Positions 1 through 11,285 of a stretch of 64,000 nt of DNA are shown here, piece by piece. A model generated the notes under the pieces. The model saw only the letters and a program-made list of their open reading frames with translations. It did no database searches and was not told the origin of the DNA. Source of the stretch: Saccopteryx bilineata (taxonomy: Eukaryota; Chordata; Mammalia; Chiroptera; Emballonuridae); contig NC_089498.1 in assembly GCF_036850765.1 (NCBI RefSeq), positions 68,922,305-68,986,304 of the forward strand. The letters are read 5' to 3'. The stretch's first letter is position 1; the number at the start of each line of letters is the position of its first letter. The position numbers were made by a program, and so were the translations under genes.

Positions 1-1155
1 GGAGAACAGAGATAATAGTGGTTTTTCACTTGGAAAATGCATTTGTGAATTTTATGCTGCTTTACATTTGTGTGTTTATTGAAGGATGTTCTTGAGTTTG
101 GTAAGGAGAATTCCAGGAACACAGAGAGAACAAGCATGTGAGACCAAGCAAATGTGATCTATTTTATAACTGTACTTTCTAGTAACAGAACCTCTATATA
201 CAATAATAATTCATTTTATTGAAAAAAGAAGCTTCTATCTTATTCTATCCAGCTCATGTTGTAATGAAAACTCATAATTTTCTTTATAATTCTCTATATT
301 TTATTTTTATTTTTCAAGAGCTCCCACCCTCTAACCCCACCTCACTCCACCCCCGCAGGGTTTTCTTTATTCCTTTGTCCCACTCTTAAACTATTTTTTT
401 CTAGCTCTTATACAACAACAACAAAATCTCCTCTCAATAAACCAATGCAATTTGGCTATCTCACTCAAAGAACAGCCTATCTCCAGTGAAAAAAATTAGA
501 ACATAAAATTTAAGTCTAGCTGACACACTCCCCTTTCCTCGACAGCTGACAAACCACCTCTTCAATGTCTACTTATTTTCAATGGAAGAAAGAAGAAATA
601 TAGATGAACTACAGGCTGGAAAAGTATTAAAGCCTACTATGTTCCTTCTTAATTAACTAACTTCTAGAAAACAAAACATAGGACTTTATGTATGGGAGTG
701 CTCAACTACATTTCACAAATGAGAAACATTCATACCAACAATCAGAATTTTGTGTTTTTGGGATAAAATACAAATATTTTTGGTCTCACTTGAATGATAA
801 GGCAAATACTATACTTAGCAAGGGCGATTTCTGTTACAGCTTAATTATAATAATTGCCATCTATCCAGGGTGTAAAATACATTTTCCCAGTAAAGAGCAA
901 TAGACCTCAATTAAATATAAATCCTTATTTATTATTCTTGAAACTCTAACTTAATAAAGAGAGGTAAAATGAAAATGTTCTCAAATAATGAGGCTATACA
1001 AGGAGGTTATTCTATCATGCAGTGTTCATGGCTTCAACTAGGTGTATTTCCTGCAAGAAGGAACATGCTTACCCTTTTTTGATGCAATCAACCAGAATAT
1101 TTACAGGAAGCTTGTAGAAGATAGAATGTGGAAGTTGAAGTAGTAGAGTGACTTT
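1..1155. other. Unassigned AT-rich DNA
   Basis: No gene, RNA or clear repeat is recognisable. A pyrimidine-rich patch lies at about 317-360. The 71-codon open frame at 688-903 has no recognisable domain and composition no different from its surroundings, so I do not call it. Confidence 0.5.
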
Positions 1156-1169
1156 AAAATCTCTGATAA

Positions 1170-1392
1170 GCCTGACCTGTGGTGGCGCAGTGGATAAAGC
1201 ATCGACCTGGAAATGCTGAGGTCGCCGGTTCGAAAACCCTGGGCTTCCCTGGTCAAGGCACATATGGGAGTTGATGCTTCCTGCTCCTCCCCCTTCTCTA
1301 TCTCTCTGTTTCTTTCTCTCTCTCTCCCTCTCTCTCTCCTTTCTAAAATGAATAAATAAAATAAAATAAAATGTCCCTTCTTTAAAAAAAAA
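1170..1392 (+). mobile_element. tRNA-derived SINE, short type C (GCCTGACCTGTGGTGGCGCAG head)
   Basis: A short retroposon transcribed by RNA polymerase III and moved by L1 machinery. The head has tRNA-like boxes (GTGGCGCAGTGG A-box region; GGTTCGAAAACC B-box-like sequence near 1227), followed by a CT-rich middle and an A-rich tail. A perfect 14-bp target duplication AAAATCTCTGATAA lies at 1156-1169 and 1393-1406, which fixes both ends. Only one other copy of this type is seen (25993-26191, minus strand). Its clean duplication suggests a fairly recent insertion. Confidence 0.9.
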
Positions 1393-1406
1393 AAAATCTC
1401 TGATAA

Positions 1407-2849
1407 ATCTGTGATAAGATTACAACAGGGAAAAGTCTCTAAGAACTTTAAAAAAAAAACTAACAGTACTTTAGAATCAGTGTTGGCTTATACTCATTGA
1501 TTTAGGAACAAATTTTGCATATTTTGTACAAAATTTTAAAGTGAAAAAGTATAAATACTGAGTTGAGGTACTTCCATTTATCCAATGAAAAAATAGGTAA
1601 CACCATTGAATGACATTAAATTGGAATTATTGAAGATCCATTTAAGATGGCAGAGGCCATATTACATAAGCATATTTGTTTTTCACCAAGCTAGGCTTAT
1701 TGCTGATGCTTATAAAAATACATATCCTTCCTATAAGGTGATATATTTTAATTACACATTTGTGTATGTGAGGGTATTTTTGTGTAACTGAGTTCTTATT
1801 ATATGCAAGGAGTGTCTATATAGTTTTTTCTATATAAAAATACAGTTCTTATATAGACCCCTTGTCCATTCCTTACAGTACTTTGCTAAAATAATTTATA
1901 CCCCAACCACACATGGCTTTTCAAGCCAAATTATGTATCTCCAGTTTCCAATAAAAAATGATTCCCAGTGAGTTACCATTAGAATATCCTTCTGCTAGCT
2001 AAATTCTAATCTTCCAGTGTAGTGTTTTTCCCAACCTGTAGCAACCACACCAGCTTGTCATTTGTCATTAAAAGACAGCAGGCACTTAGTCCTTTGGATT
2101 TTTATAGGGAAAGTTAAGTAGTAAAGTATAAAAATCTACATATATTTTTATGGGTTTCACTTTGGTTAGTTTAATGGTCTAGCACACAGAGATGTGTGAG
2201 GCTTTGTCAGTTTACACTAAAGTGCAGAAGTATTAAGCTAGCTGTAAATTATAAAAAGGTCAAGGTAGACTTTAAAAAATAGAGTTCAAAGGTCACATTA
2301 TATATATTTATTAATCTATAAGTGATCCTAAATGATGAAATACTATATTTCACTTTCCTGACATCTGATTACCCTCCAAGTTTATCATCATAGACTTGAA
2401 TTTAAGCTTCACATTACTTCCATTTTCCATTGCTAACAGAAAGGCTTCCTGTATTAGCTTTTTGGTTGTTCTGTTTTGTGTTGTTTTCTGCCTGCAGATA
2501 TTTCCCCATGTTTTGAATGTATCACTTTGCCTGCTTTTCTAGAATCCCGAAATTTTGATCCTGTCAGAAAGTCAGTAGGGAAATTTATCAGTTTTATGGT
2601 TGGAGCCATCAGACACAAACGGGGTTTGTCTCTGGAATGAAATGCAGTCAGGAAGGGATATCTGCCTTCTGTCTTCCCCGCCTCCCACTGCCATGCCTTT
2701 CCTACATGAAGAAGGATTTTTCACATTGAATTTTCTCCTTCCAGTAATACCGAGGCTCTGTCAATATACTGTATAAAGAAGAACTTGGGCTAGAAATCCA
2801 GAAAGAACCAGTTTGGTACTGGTTTTAGACTTAAAAACCAAAACCTTTG
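1407..2849. other. Unassigned AT-rich DNA
   Basis: No gene is visible. Around 1813-1857 there are nested inverted repeats: TATATAG/CTATATA around a six-T loop, and an outer GTCTATATA/TATATAGAC pair. These are probably simple AT-rich foldbacks. The 61-codon frame at 1606-1791 has no recognisable homology. Confidence 0.45.
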
Positions 2850-3110
2850 AGTCTTAGTTTCTTCATCACAAAACTATGCATAAAACAATATAATCATAAT
2901 TATACTATAATTCTTATATTGATTTATAAGTTATAAAAGGGTAAAGATTCCGAAATCAGCATTTTTGAATATTTTTATGCACTTTGTTTTGGCACATTAC
3001 ATATGTTGTTATATTTAATATTTATATAGATCCTATGATTAAATGATATGATATAGATAAAACCACTTAGTATAAAGCTTGGCACATAACAGTAACTTTC
3101 ACTTTTCCTT
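2850..3110 (+). repeat. Probable MIR SINE relic
   Basis: Text in order resembles the MIR core and tail: GTCTTAGTTTCTTCATC (about 2851-2867), an AT-rich centre, then GCTTGGCACATAACAGTAA (about 3079). These match the CAGTTTCCTCATCTGTAAAATGGG and GCCTGGCACATAGTAAG parts of MIR. Highly diverged, with an AT-rich stretch between the two matches that is longer than expected, so this could be two fragments. Confidence 0.4.
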
Positions 3111-3299
3111 TATTGGTCTAACTGCTAACAATTTCAGTACCCCAGTATGCTTTAATAGTATTCCACTATCTACTTTTATATAGAATAATAAACAGACATA
3201 TGTTTCAAGAAATAGAATCTAAACTGCCACAAGCTCAGGGGAATCTAGGCACATGGATAATACTGAACAGTAACATGGCATATAAAGCCAACGTCCTGA

Positions 3300-3720
3300 A
3301 GCCCCCACAAGCCCAGCTGCCTCCTCACCTTCATTTCCACACCATTGTCCTTGTTCTAATACTGGCCAGTTCTTGAAGTAGCATGTGCTTTCCTAACTCT
3401 GTGCTTCAGTCAGTCTGCTTCTTTTGTGGAAAAAGAAATGACTTTCCTCCCTTCCAAGTCCTCCTGGCAGTCTCTGAAACCTTCTATAACAGACCCACCT
3501 CAAATTCCACTCATTCTAGAAGTCTTCTTAATCTTGCCCTTTCCTGTTTTCCTTATTTTGTACCTCTCTCTATTGGAGATTACAGCACAGGCTGCCCAGT
3601 GTTTGAGGTACTAATGTGTTCATATGCTCTTCCTGAGGAAATGGACCATTTTGTTTCTTTCTTCTTCCAGCAGTGACTGGTACAGACTTTTATCCATGGT
3701 AGATGTCTGTTGAATTGATC
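3300..3720 (+). repeat. Probable L2 LINE 3'-end relic
   Basis: The CT-rich text with cues such as TTCTAGAAGTCTTCTTAATCTTGCC, a stretch of codon-like remnants, and the ending TGGTAGATGTCTGTTGAATTGA resembles the L2 3' end (GTAGGCACTCAATAAATATTTGTTGAATGA). Open frames at 3383-3676 (97 codons) and 3426-3614 lie inside it and are not considered genes. Confidence 0.5.
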
Positions 3721-6030
3721 TCCTGATGATAAGGTGATTGTCAAACTCATACTTATTTATATAGTCTACATATACATTTTTGTTTTTATATCATGTATAC
3801 TTTTCATATATACTGTCTTCTCATTTATCATTTAACTGACTTTAAACATTATTACACAAAAATTGTTTTTAAGAATCAGGTTCTGAATTATACTGTTTCT
3901 ATGTCATGAGTAACTTATCAATGACTTTCCTTTAATAATTACCAAGGGTATTAGCATTTTAGGAAATATGTTAAAGTGACTAAGAGCTTAAAAATGTTAG
4001 GGAAGAAAGAATATTTAATTCTAATTATGAATATATCTTGATTTTAGTGGAGACTGAGAGGTCAACTTCTGTTGAAAAGGCCATATATTTGTGACCTCTC
4101 TTTGTCCACTGCGTCTTAGGAAAAGTCCTCTTTAGCTTGTATGTCTCCTCATCTTATCCCCAGTTCTACAAGCCTCTGCGTTAGACACATTCCAATGCCT
4201 CTCCTCACACAAAGGGGCTACTCTACATGATCAGAGAGATGAGGCCAGAGGTCTTTGTGATTCTGATTATATACATTTCGGAAGCAATTATTCTACTGGA
4301 GGCTTCAAACATCAAATACTCAGAAGCTGGCATTTATTAATGCTCATTGTTTTTTCCTCCTGAACACTGCTTATGCAGAAGGCACAGATAATCAGATAGA
4401 ATTGAAGCATCTGCCCTTTGCTGGGAGTCTCTCCCTACCTTCCTGCTGTTTACCCTCTTACTCTTTTCCACTGAATTTCTTCCCTCTCTCTCATCTCCAC
4501 TTAAAAATGTTCAGCTTTCCTCTCTATCCAACTGTTACTTTTAAGTCATTTTTTACTACTTGAATATGCATCTTCTGGCTGGGTTAAAAAGGAAAATATT
4601 AATCATTTTTACCTGTTAGAAAAGCAATAATTAAAATTACATCATCTAATAATTTAAAAGAGAATCAAAAATCTATTTGTATTCAACAGCTTCATTTAGT
4701 TCCATAAACTGTAATTTTGTAAATTATAGTCCAATTTCAAAAACAGAAATAACATTCTTCCTAATATATTTTTGAGTCACATTTTCACCATGATTTGTGA
4801 GGCAGGGCAGATTTGTAGAACATCCGAATATTCTTTTTCACGTGAGGTGTGCATCAGGGCTCTGGAGCTTGAAGTCTTTGCCATCAGTGCAGCAGATTCA
4901 TTTTTTGAAACACATATGTATAATAAGAGACTTGAAAGAAAAGTTAATTTAGTCAAAAACTCATACCTATAAGGATTTTAGAGAATTTGCAATCTGTTTT
5001 CTTTTTTTGAAATCCATTTTTTTACCTTTAATTTGAAATTTTAAGCTAATTTAATTAAATATTAAACAATATTCCAAGAACTGCATTTCTTAGCCCCTCT
5101 CTTTCTTATCCATTCCAGGGTTTCACCAGGAACAGTTTATCCTCTTTTCACCTCTAACCTATCTCCCTCTTGCCTAATATATACCCAGTGGTTACTCAAA
5201 TTAAAAAAATGTTTTGTTTCCATTTTTATTAGGGAGGAAGAACCATAAGAAGTGTTTAGGTTTTGTTTTGTGTTTAATTTTCAGTACTGGAATCTGCTTG
5301 GTCTAGCTCCCGTGTAGGACCCTTGGTTCCATGACATATAGTTTGATAAGATGAAAAATCACTGATCTGAACTTAGCACTGATATACTTTAGATTCAAGA
5401 AATTCTGCATAGAACGACAACTGAATGAGAAGAACACAGTGCTTAACTAACCCATAACAAATCACATAGACAAGAAGTTTCCAATAGGATGTATTCAGTA
5501 ATTTTCAATAATAGGTTCACAAATTCTATTTTCAGAGATCAAATTTGTACATAAACCATTGAACCACAACTATCTCCTCATATTCAACTCAGTTTTAACA
5601 TCCAGCACTGTGTTGTGCAGAAATGATCAATGGTTAAATTATTCTCATTTTGTTGGATCAGCTCACAGTAGACCACTGATTAGTTTTCTTTTAAAAAAAA
5701 CACACACAAAATTATCTGATCTTTTATTTGTATTTCAACTATACCCAAGTGCAAATGCCATCTCTTGTAATATAACAAAATGATTTAGGTTTTTAAGTGT
5801 TTATGTAGGCACTAATAAAAGCATGCATGCCGCAGTAACTATATTGTGACTTCAAGTATGGTAAAAAGGCGACTGAGTTTGCTGGAGAATCATTTTGGAG
5901 TTTATGAGACCTTCTCCACCTGTAATTTAAGTAAACAGAAAAAGCCCCAAACTCCTACAGACCATGGGGGAAAGGCAGTTTAGGAAATAGAAGTCCTCTG
6001 TTTATCTGGGGAGGCACTTTACAAGGCAGA
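3721..6030. other. Unassigned AT-rich DNA
   Basis: No gene seen. A CT-rich patch at about 5090-5185 may be a small L2 fragment. Open frames of 60-75 codons at 4772-4972 and 5559-5783 have no recognisable domain. Confidence 0.45.
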
Positions 6031-6039
6031 CAGCTACAC

Positions 6040-6680
6040 CACAGTAGAGAGACAACATTTCCTCAGCTGATTCAGTTAATTAAAATGCACAGTTACAACA
6101 GACTTTCTTAGAGCCTGCAGCTGAATGGCCGAAGTCTCCATTTTCCTCCAGTGTCACACAGAACGTGAAGAGGCAAACATACTGCCCAAACACAATTTGA
6201 CTCACTAAAACCTAGCACTATAAACATGAAATACATTTCTCAGGCACATTTTAAAAGATGTATTAGCAAGATTTACGGCATAAGGATAGAAATAATTTGC
6301 AGCAAGGCAGCGCCAGGAGAATATTCTGGATTCCTCTCAAAGTAGTTTAAAGTAAAATTTACAAATAAATCATATGGGTAGAGTCCACTTTCAATGCAGA
6401 AATCTTCAACTCTTTCCTTTCAAATATATAGAATTTGAATCTGACAAACAGCCCGTATGTTGCCAGAATTTATGAGTGATATGAAAAGCCACAAAAGCTA
6501 TTTGTCACATAACTGCAGAGCGCAATATCAGTCTGCAGGGCTCATTTGCAGAACTCACGAGGAGCAGGGGAGGAGGGGATTCTAACAGCTGCAGCCTTGA
6601 CCGCATGGCCCGTGCCAGCCAGAATTCAAGTCGCGTTAGCCGAGTGTGGCTGATAAAAGAGGGTTAGTTGGCAAATGAAA
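6040..6680. promoter_or_regulatory. Candidate conserved non-coding block (speculative)
   Basis: About 640 bases free of any repeat I recognise and less AT-rich than its neighbours. It carries three CAGCTG E-boxes (6064-6069, 6118-6123, 6586-6591) and a TTAATTAA homeodomain-type site (6076-6083), with several CpGs near 6595-6645. Short motifs like these occur by chance, so the call rests mainly on the absence of repeats and on the composition. Conservation cannot be judged from one sequence. Confidence 0.2.
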
Positions 6681-6839
6681 GAAGAAGAAGAAGAGGTTGT
6701 TATTTCTAAATTTTTATTAAATCAGTACATCAGTGAGCACAGGTCAATACCTGTAAAACCAGTTTAAGATAGATGAGACCTGTAGGTCTTCAAATTAAAT
6801 CTGTTCATGAAAGACTACTTTAACTTCCTGGTGTAGGTG

Positions 6840-6995
6840 AGAGATTATAGACTTGGAATCAGTTAGACAAATGGCTTAGCTTGGCATCAGTCTCTTCATC
6901 TGTAAAATGGGAACAGTACTTCGCATCGCAGGGCAATTGTGAGGATACGTTGAGATTATATTTGTGGGAATGGCAGGTGCTCAACAAAAGTTTTT
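6840..6995 (+). repeat. MIR SINE relic
   Basis: Recognisable MIR body: GACTTGGAATCAGTTAGAC, then CATCAGTCTCTTCATCTGTAAAATGGGA (about 6886-6912), GGGCAATTGTGAGGATA, and GGCAGGTGCTCAACAAAAG at the 3' end. The order and strand match MIR. The minus-strand frame at 6859-7050 is a by-product. Confidence 0.8.
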
Positions 6996-8614
6996 TCCCT
7001 CCCTTTTTACTGGGTGTTTTCATGATGCTGCAAGTTGATATGAATGACAAATGAAAATTCCAACACTACCCATTTAAATGACCAAGTCTGCAATCTATAA
7101 AAAATAATTAAATACCCCTGAAGCTTATATAATTATTACAACACACCCAAAAAAGGGCTTATCATAACTTTGGAAACCCTTTGTTAATATCTGTTAATGG
7201 AATTGCTGTAGTAAGTATTGCTGGGTAACAATTTTGCTTAGCACAGCAAAAAAAAAATTCTAATCTTAATATTATCTTTTAATAATTCAATATAATTTTT
7301 TTCATAAATATTACTCATAGCACTGACTCCATTATCTTTCAAAACTCTCTTTAAAATGTTGCTTTAATGTCTTGACCACCACCTTTTGTTTTTTCTCCCT
7401 AACACATAGGCATATCACATACCTTCCACCCTTAATGCTGAAGGGAACATACTATCACTATGTGAATAGTGATATAGGCCAATTGATTCACTGGCCTATA
7501 CAATTCAGCAGTGAATTCATCCTAAGTGGAAAATAATTTAGGCATTTGAAAGAAAGTAATACAATATAAATATTTATATTTTCAAAAATTACAATTTAGT
7601 CTATGAAACAATGGCTGAATTATCTAAAGTTGTAACCCAAAAAGTTGTTACAATACAGGGATTCTGATGGACATTTATTGAGCACCTACTATGTACAGGT
7701 GTACAAATGGATTTTTGATTTTCCTCAGTTCAAATAAAACATAATAACAGAGAACAAATGATATTTGAAATTTAGAGTCATAGCACCAGGAAAGATACTG
7801 AATTATGTGACAGGTTTAGAAAATCACTTCTTTGTAAAGCATTGGATTTTCTCTTCTCAAGAGAGAACCCTGATAGGTGCCCTTCACCAGAGACATAATA
7901 ATTACCTCTTTTTAAAGACATTGAAAAGAGCAGAAATGAAAAGAGCTATAAGAGTTTTTAAATGACACAAGATCTGTGAAGTGGTAGATATTTAACACAA
8001 ACCTCATAGAGTTGTTATGTGGATTCATTAGCTAATTGTTAGTTAATGATTTTGAAGTGTTAAGTCTTATAAGATTTTCTTGACACTTTAACACATGTGA
8101 GAGAAATAACTCTGTCTGAAATTAGAAACTGACTATACCATTCTAACTTATTGGATCTTTCCATAATATAATTTCAAGATGTTCTTTTCTACTCTGACTT
8201 CTTTATTTTTTCATACTACTCTGGAAAAGCTTATCTAGACACTGATCCTCAGACACTTTATTTTCCAATATTAACATTGGTTTTCAGTTGACACTAAGCA
8301 TAGAATTGAGGAACCCTCAGGGTAAAGTATTTTGTGTAATAATATAAGGCATTATTTGATAGTAAAGGCATCAAGTATTAAACATAATATTTAAATGTAG
8401 TTTTGTATTTGTGTACAGCAGGGAAGAAAAAAAAACTGTTGGGTAAATCTGAGAGGAAGTGGACAAGGGAAGGAGTTGAAATTCAATGATAACTATATTG
8501 CTGTCTGGAAATAGTGACTGATTTTTCCCCTGCATGCTGAGAAGTTGAGAAAAGATGGCAGAGGCAACACTAGGTTAGCAATATTCTAATATGTGGGAGA
8601 CATTTTTACAGCTT
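6996..8614. other. Unassigned AT-rich DNA with a hairpin and a small L2/MIR fragment
   Basis: Contains a 9-bp perfect hairpin at 7453-7474 (listed separately) and ACATTTATTGAGCACCTACT at about 7670-7690, the 3' tip of an L2 or MIR in minus orientation. Otherwise nothing recognised. The 66-codon frame at 7765-7965 has no recognised homology. Confidence 0.45.
7453..7474. repeat. Perfect 9-bp inverted repeat
   Basis: TATCACTAT (7453-7461), loop GTGA, ATAGTGATA (7466-7474). A second pair, AGGCCA/TGGCCT, follows immediately (about 7476-7497). No T-run or tRNA/miRNA hallmark is attached. Confidence 0.7.
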
Positions 8615-8910
8615 AAAGAAAAAAATTTTGTTGACATATATTAAACAGAGAAAAATGCACATATCATCAACACCTTAATAGAGGTTGTGTTCTCCATACG
8701 CAGATCAAAACAGAAAATTCCCAGCACTCCAAAAGCCTCCTCTGAGTATTCCAATTACTAGCACTGTCTCCAAGGGTAACCACTACTATTACGTCTAACA
8801 GCATAGTGTAGCTTTATCTGTCTTGGTTCTTTATTAAACAGAATCATAAAGTACCTGTTTTGAGCCTTACTTCTTTCTGGCTAGACATTCTTCATGAGAT
8901 TCATACCTAT
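8615..8910 (-). repeat. Old L1 (L1M-type) 3'-end relic, antisense
   Basis: AAAATTTTGTTGACATATATTAAAC, AAAAATGCACATATCATC, TCCAAGGGTAACCACTA and AACAGAATCATAAAGTA match in order the reverse complement of an old mammalian L1M 3' region. The right-hand limit is uncertain. Confidence 0.65.
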
Positions 8911-9149
8911 TCTTGAATATAGGTGTAGATGTACAGGTATCTAATCTCTGTCCCTCTATTTCTCCCCCTCCCATACAAGCAGAATTAATCCTTTTCTTAT
9001 TCAAAGAATAGCCATGGATTCCTATACTTAGGAAAATCTTTGGTGAATTTCCTATCTCATATAGTCCCATAGCATGGGAGACTTAAAAATTGCTTGTAAA
9101 TAATTTTCTCCACTCTTTTAAAATCTATTTTATTTAATTATTTTATTTT

Positions 9150-9497
9150 TAAATATTTTTAGTGGGAGCAGGGGAGGCAGAGAGAGTCTCCTGCATGTGC
9201 CCTGACCAGGATCCACCCAGCAAGGCCACTAGGGGACAATGCTCTGCCCAGCTGGGGCCCTTACTTTGTTGCAACTGGAGCACTTTTTTAGTGCCTAAGG
9301 CAGAGACCATGGAACCATCTCAGTGCCCAGGGCCATCTCGCTCTAATTGAGCCTTGGCTGTGCGGGGGAGGAGATGAGGGAGAGCAAGAGAGAGAAATGA
9401 GGGGTGGGGGGTGGAGAAGCAGATGAGTACTACTCCTGTGTGCCCTGACCGGGAATTAAACCCAGGATGTCCACACGCCTGGCTGATGCTCTACCAC
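9150..9497 (-). mobile_element. tRNA-derived SINE, long type A, diverged copy
   Basis: Reverse complement of the GCCCTGGCCAGTTGGCTCAG-type SINE: CTCCTGCATGTGCCCTGACC at the 3' side, TGCTCTGCCCAGCTGGG in the body, AATTGAGCCTTGGCTGTG, and the tRNA-like head at the right end (GTGTGCCCTGACCGGGAATT, TGATGCTCTACCA). It is more diverged than the other type A copies. The T-rich flanks prevent a clear target duplication call. Confidence 0.85.
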
Positions 9498-9581
9498 TTT
9501 TATTTTATTTTATTTATTTATTTTATTTCATTTTATTTGAAACACTAAATATAATTTAACCTTAAGTTATTTTAAACTTTT

Positions 9582-9937
9582 TTTTATTCCTTTTAATTTT
9601 TTTTAAAATTTTTTTACAGGGACAGAGAGAGAGTCAGATAGAGGGATAGATAGGGACAGACAGACAGGAACGGAGAGAGATGAGAAGCATCAATCATCAG
9701 TTTTTCGTTGCGACACCGTAGTTGTTCATTGATTGCTTTCCCATATGTGCCATGACCGTGGGCCTTCAGAAGACCAAGTAATCCCCGCTCGAGCCAGTGA
9801 CCTTGAATTCATGCTAGTGAGCTTTTTGCTCAAGCCAGATGAGCCCACGCTCAACCTGGCAACCCCGGGGTCTTGAACCTGGGTCCTTCTGCATCCCAGT
9901 CCAACGCTCTATCCACTGCACCACTGCCTGGTCAGGC
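9582..9937 (-). mobile_element. tRNA-derived SINE, type B (CCTGACCAGGTGGTGGCGCAG head)
   Basis: Minus-strand copy: a T-rich head, CAGACAGACAGGAACGGAGA, GAGATGAGAAGCATCAATCA, then GGCCTTCAGAAGACCAAGTA and the tRNA-like end TCTATCCACTGCACCACTGCC. The duplication TATTTTAAACTTTT at 9568-9581 and 9938-9951 is perfect over 14 bp. Open frames on it are not genes. Confidence 0.92.
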
Positions 9938-10394
9938 TATTTTAAACTTTTAAATCTGGCCAAGGACAGAGCCAGCTCTAAGGAGCACTGTGAGTTAATT
10001 ATCTTTTTCAGTAGTCTTTGTTTTCAGCCCCAACCCTATCTCAGCTATCCTCCCCAGTGAAGGCCTCTGTTCCTGGTCCTCAGCTTAGAAAACCTGCCCT
10101 ACTCTAGTAGTTGTATAAAAAAAAACCTTCACATCAAGGTGTTAATGCCTCACCAAGGTATAGCCCAGGACAGTGTTATAACAGAGGTCCAGTTTCTCTT
10201 CATCACTACCTAATGGGCTCTCTGGTAGAGCTACATTTATTGACTGTGCTGTGGGGTTCCTTTACATTGAAAGACTCCAAGAAACAGATGCGTGGTACTC
10301 AATGATGTTTTTACTATTAGAATGATATTGAAATTATTTCACATCACACAGTAATCTCTTTATGAGAGCCAATGAGGGAAGGGAGAGTAGTTCT

Positions 10395-10968
10395 ACTTCT
10401 AAATAACTTTATTTTAAAATATGTTGGATTTTCTAATGAACATATTGGGGTAACATTGGTTAATATAATATATAAATTTCAGGGGTACAATTCTATAACA
10501 CATCATCATTATACTATGTGTTCACCACTCAAGTCAAATCTCCTTCCATCACCATTTTTCCACCCTTTACCCTCTTCCACCTGCCCTACCCCTCTTCCCT
10601 CTGATAATCACCACACTGTCAGTCTGTTCTCTGTATCTATATGTCTATTTCTATTTTCTTATTAGTTTATTTTGTTCATTAGATTTCACATATAAGTGAA
10701 ATCGTATGGTACTTATCTATCCCTGACTGGTTTATCCTACTTAGCGTAATACTCTCCATGTCTATCCACGCTGTCGCAAAAGGTAAGAGTTCCTCTTTTA
10801 TTTTTATGACCAAGTAATATTCTATTGTGTAAATCTACCACAGCTTTTTTTATTCACTCATCTACTGATGGGCACTTGAGCTGCTTCCATATCTTGGCTA
10901 CTGTAAATAATGCTGCAATGAACATAGGGATGCATACATTCTTTCAAATTAAGTTCCAGGCCTGACCA
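10395..10968 (-). repeat. L1 (L1MA-like) 3' end, antisense, left part
   Basis: GGGGTAACATTGGTTAATAT, a TTCACCACTCAAGTCAAATC and CTTCCATCACCATTTTTCC block, then GATTTCACATATAAGTGAAAT and the GATGGGCACTTGAGCTGC / GCTACTGTAAATAATGCTGC stretch, which reads antisense to the end of L1 ORF2 and its 3' untranslated region. A SINE interrupts it at 10969. The 97-codon plus-strand frame at 10372-10665 is fortuitous. Confidence 0.85.
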
Positions 10969-11171
10969 GGTGGTGGCACAGTGGATAGAGTGACAACCTA
11001 TCATGCTGAGGGACCCAGGTTTGAAAGGTCACTGGCTTGGTTAGAGCCCCCAGTCAAAGCTCATGTGAGAAAGCGATCAATGAACAACTAAGGTGCCGCA
11101 ACTATGAGTTGATGCTTCTCATCTCTCTCCCTTCCTGTCTGTCTGTCTCTTCTCTCTCGTTAAAAAAATAA
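10969..11171 (+). mobile_element. tRNA-derived SINE, type B, internally shortened copy
   Basis: Head CCTGACCAGGTGGTGGCACA and GTGGATAGAGTGACAACC, then AAAGCGATCAATGAACAACTA and TTCTCATCTCTCTCCCTTCC, with the A-rich tail at 11160-11171. It lacks about 120 bp of the repeated GGCTTGAGC-type middle found in the copy at 14846. It splits an antisense L1, so it is younger than that L1. Confidence 0.88.
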
Positions 11172-11285
11172 TAACGTTTTGGGTTTCTTTACACATATCT
11201 CCAGAAGTGGAATCGCTAGGTCTTGAGGCAGTTTCATTGTAATTTTAGAGGTAACTCCATAACGTTTTTGCACAGTGATTGTTGT
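11172..11285 (-). repeat. L1 3' end, antisense, right part
   Basis: Continuation of the L1 from 10395: TTTGGGTTTCTTTACACATA, CAGAAGTGGAATCGCTAGGT and the degraded TAACTCCATAACG-type text, again antisense to L1 ORF2. Confidence 0.75.
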
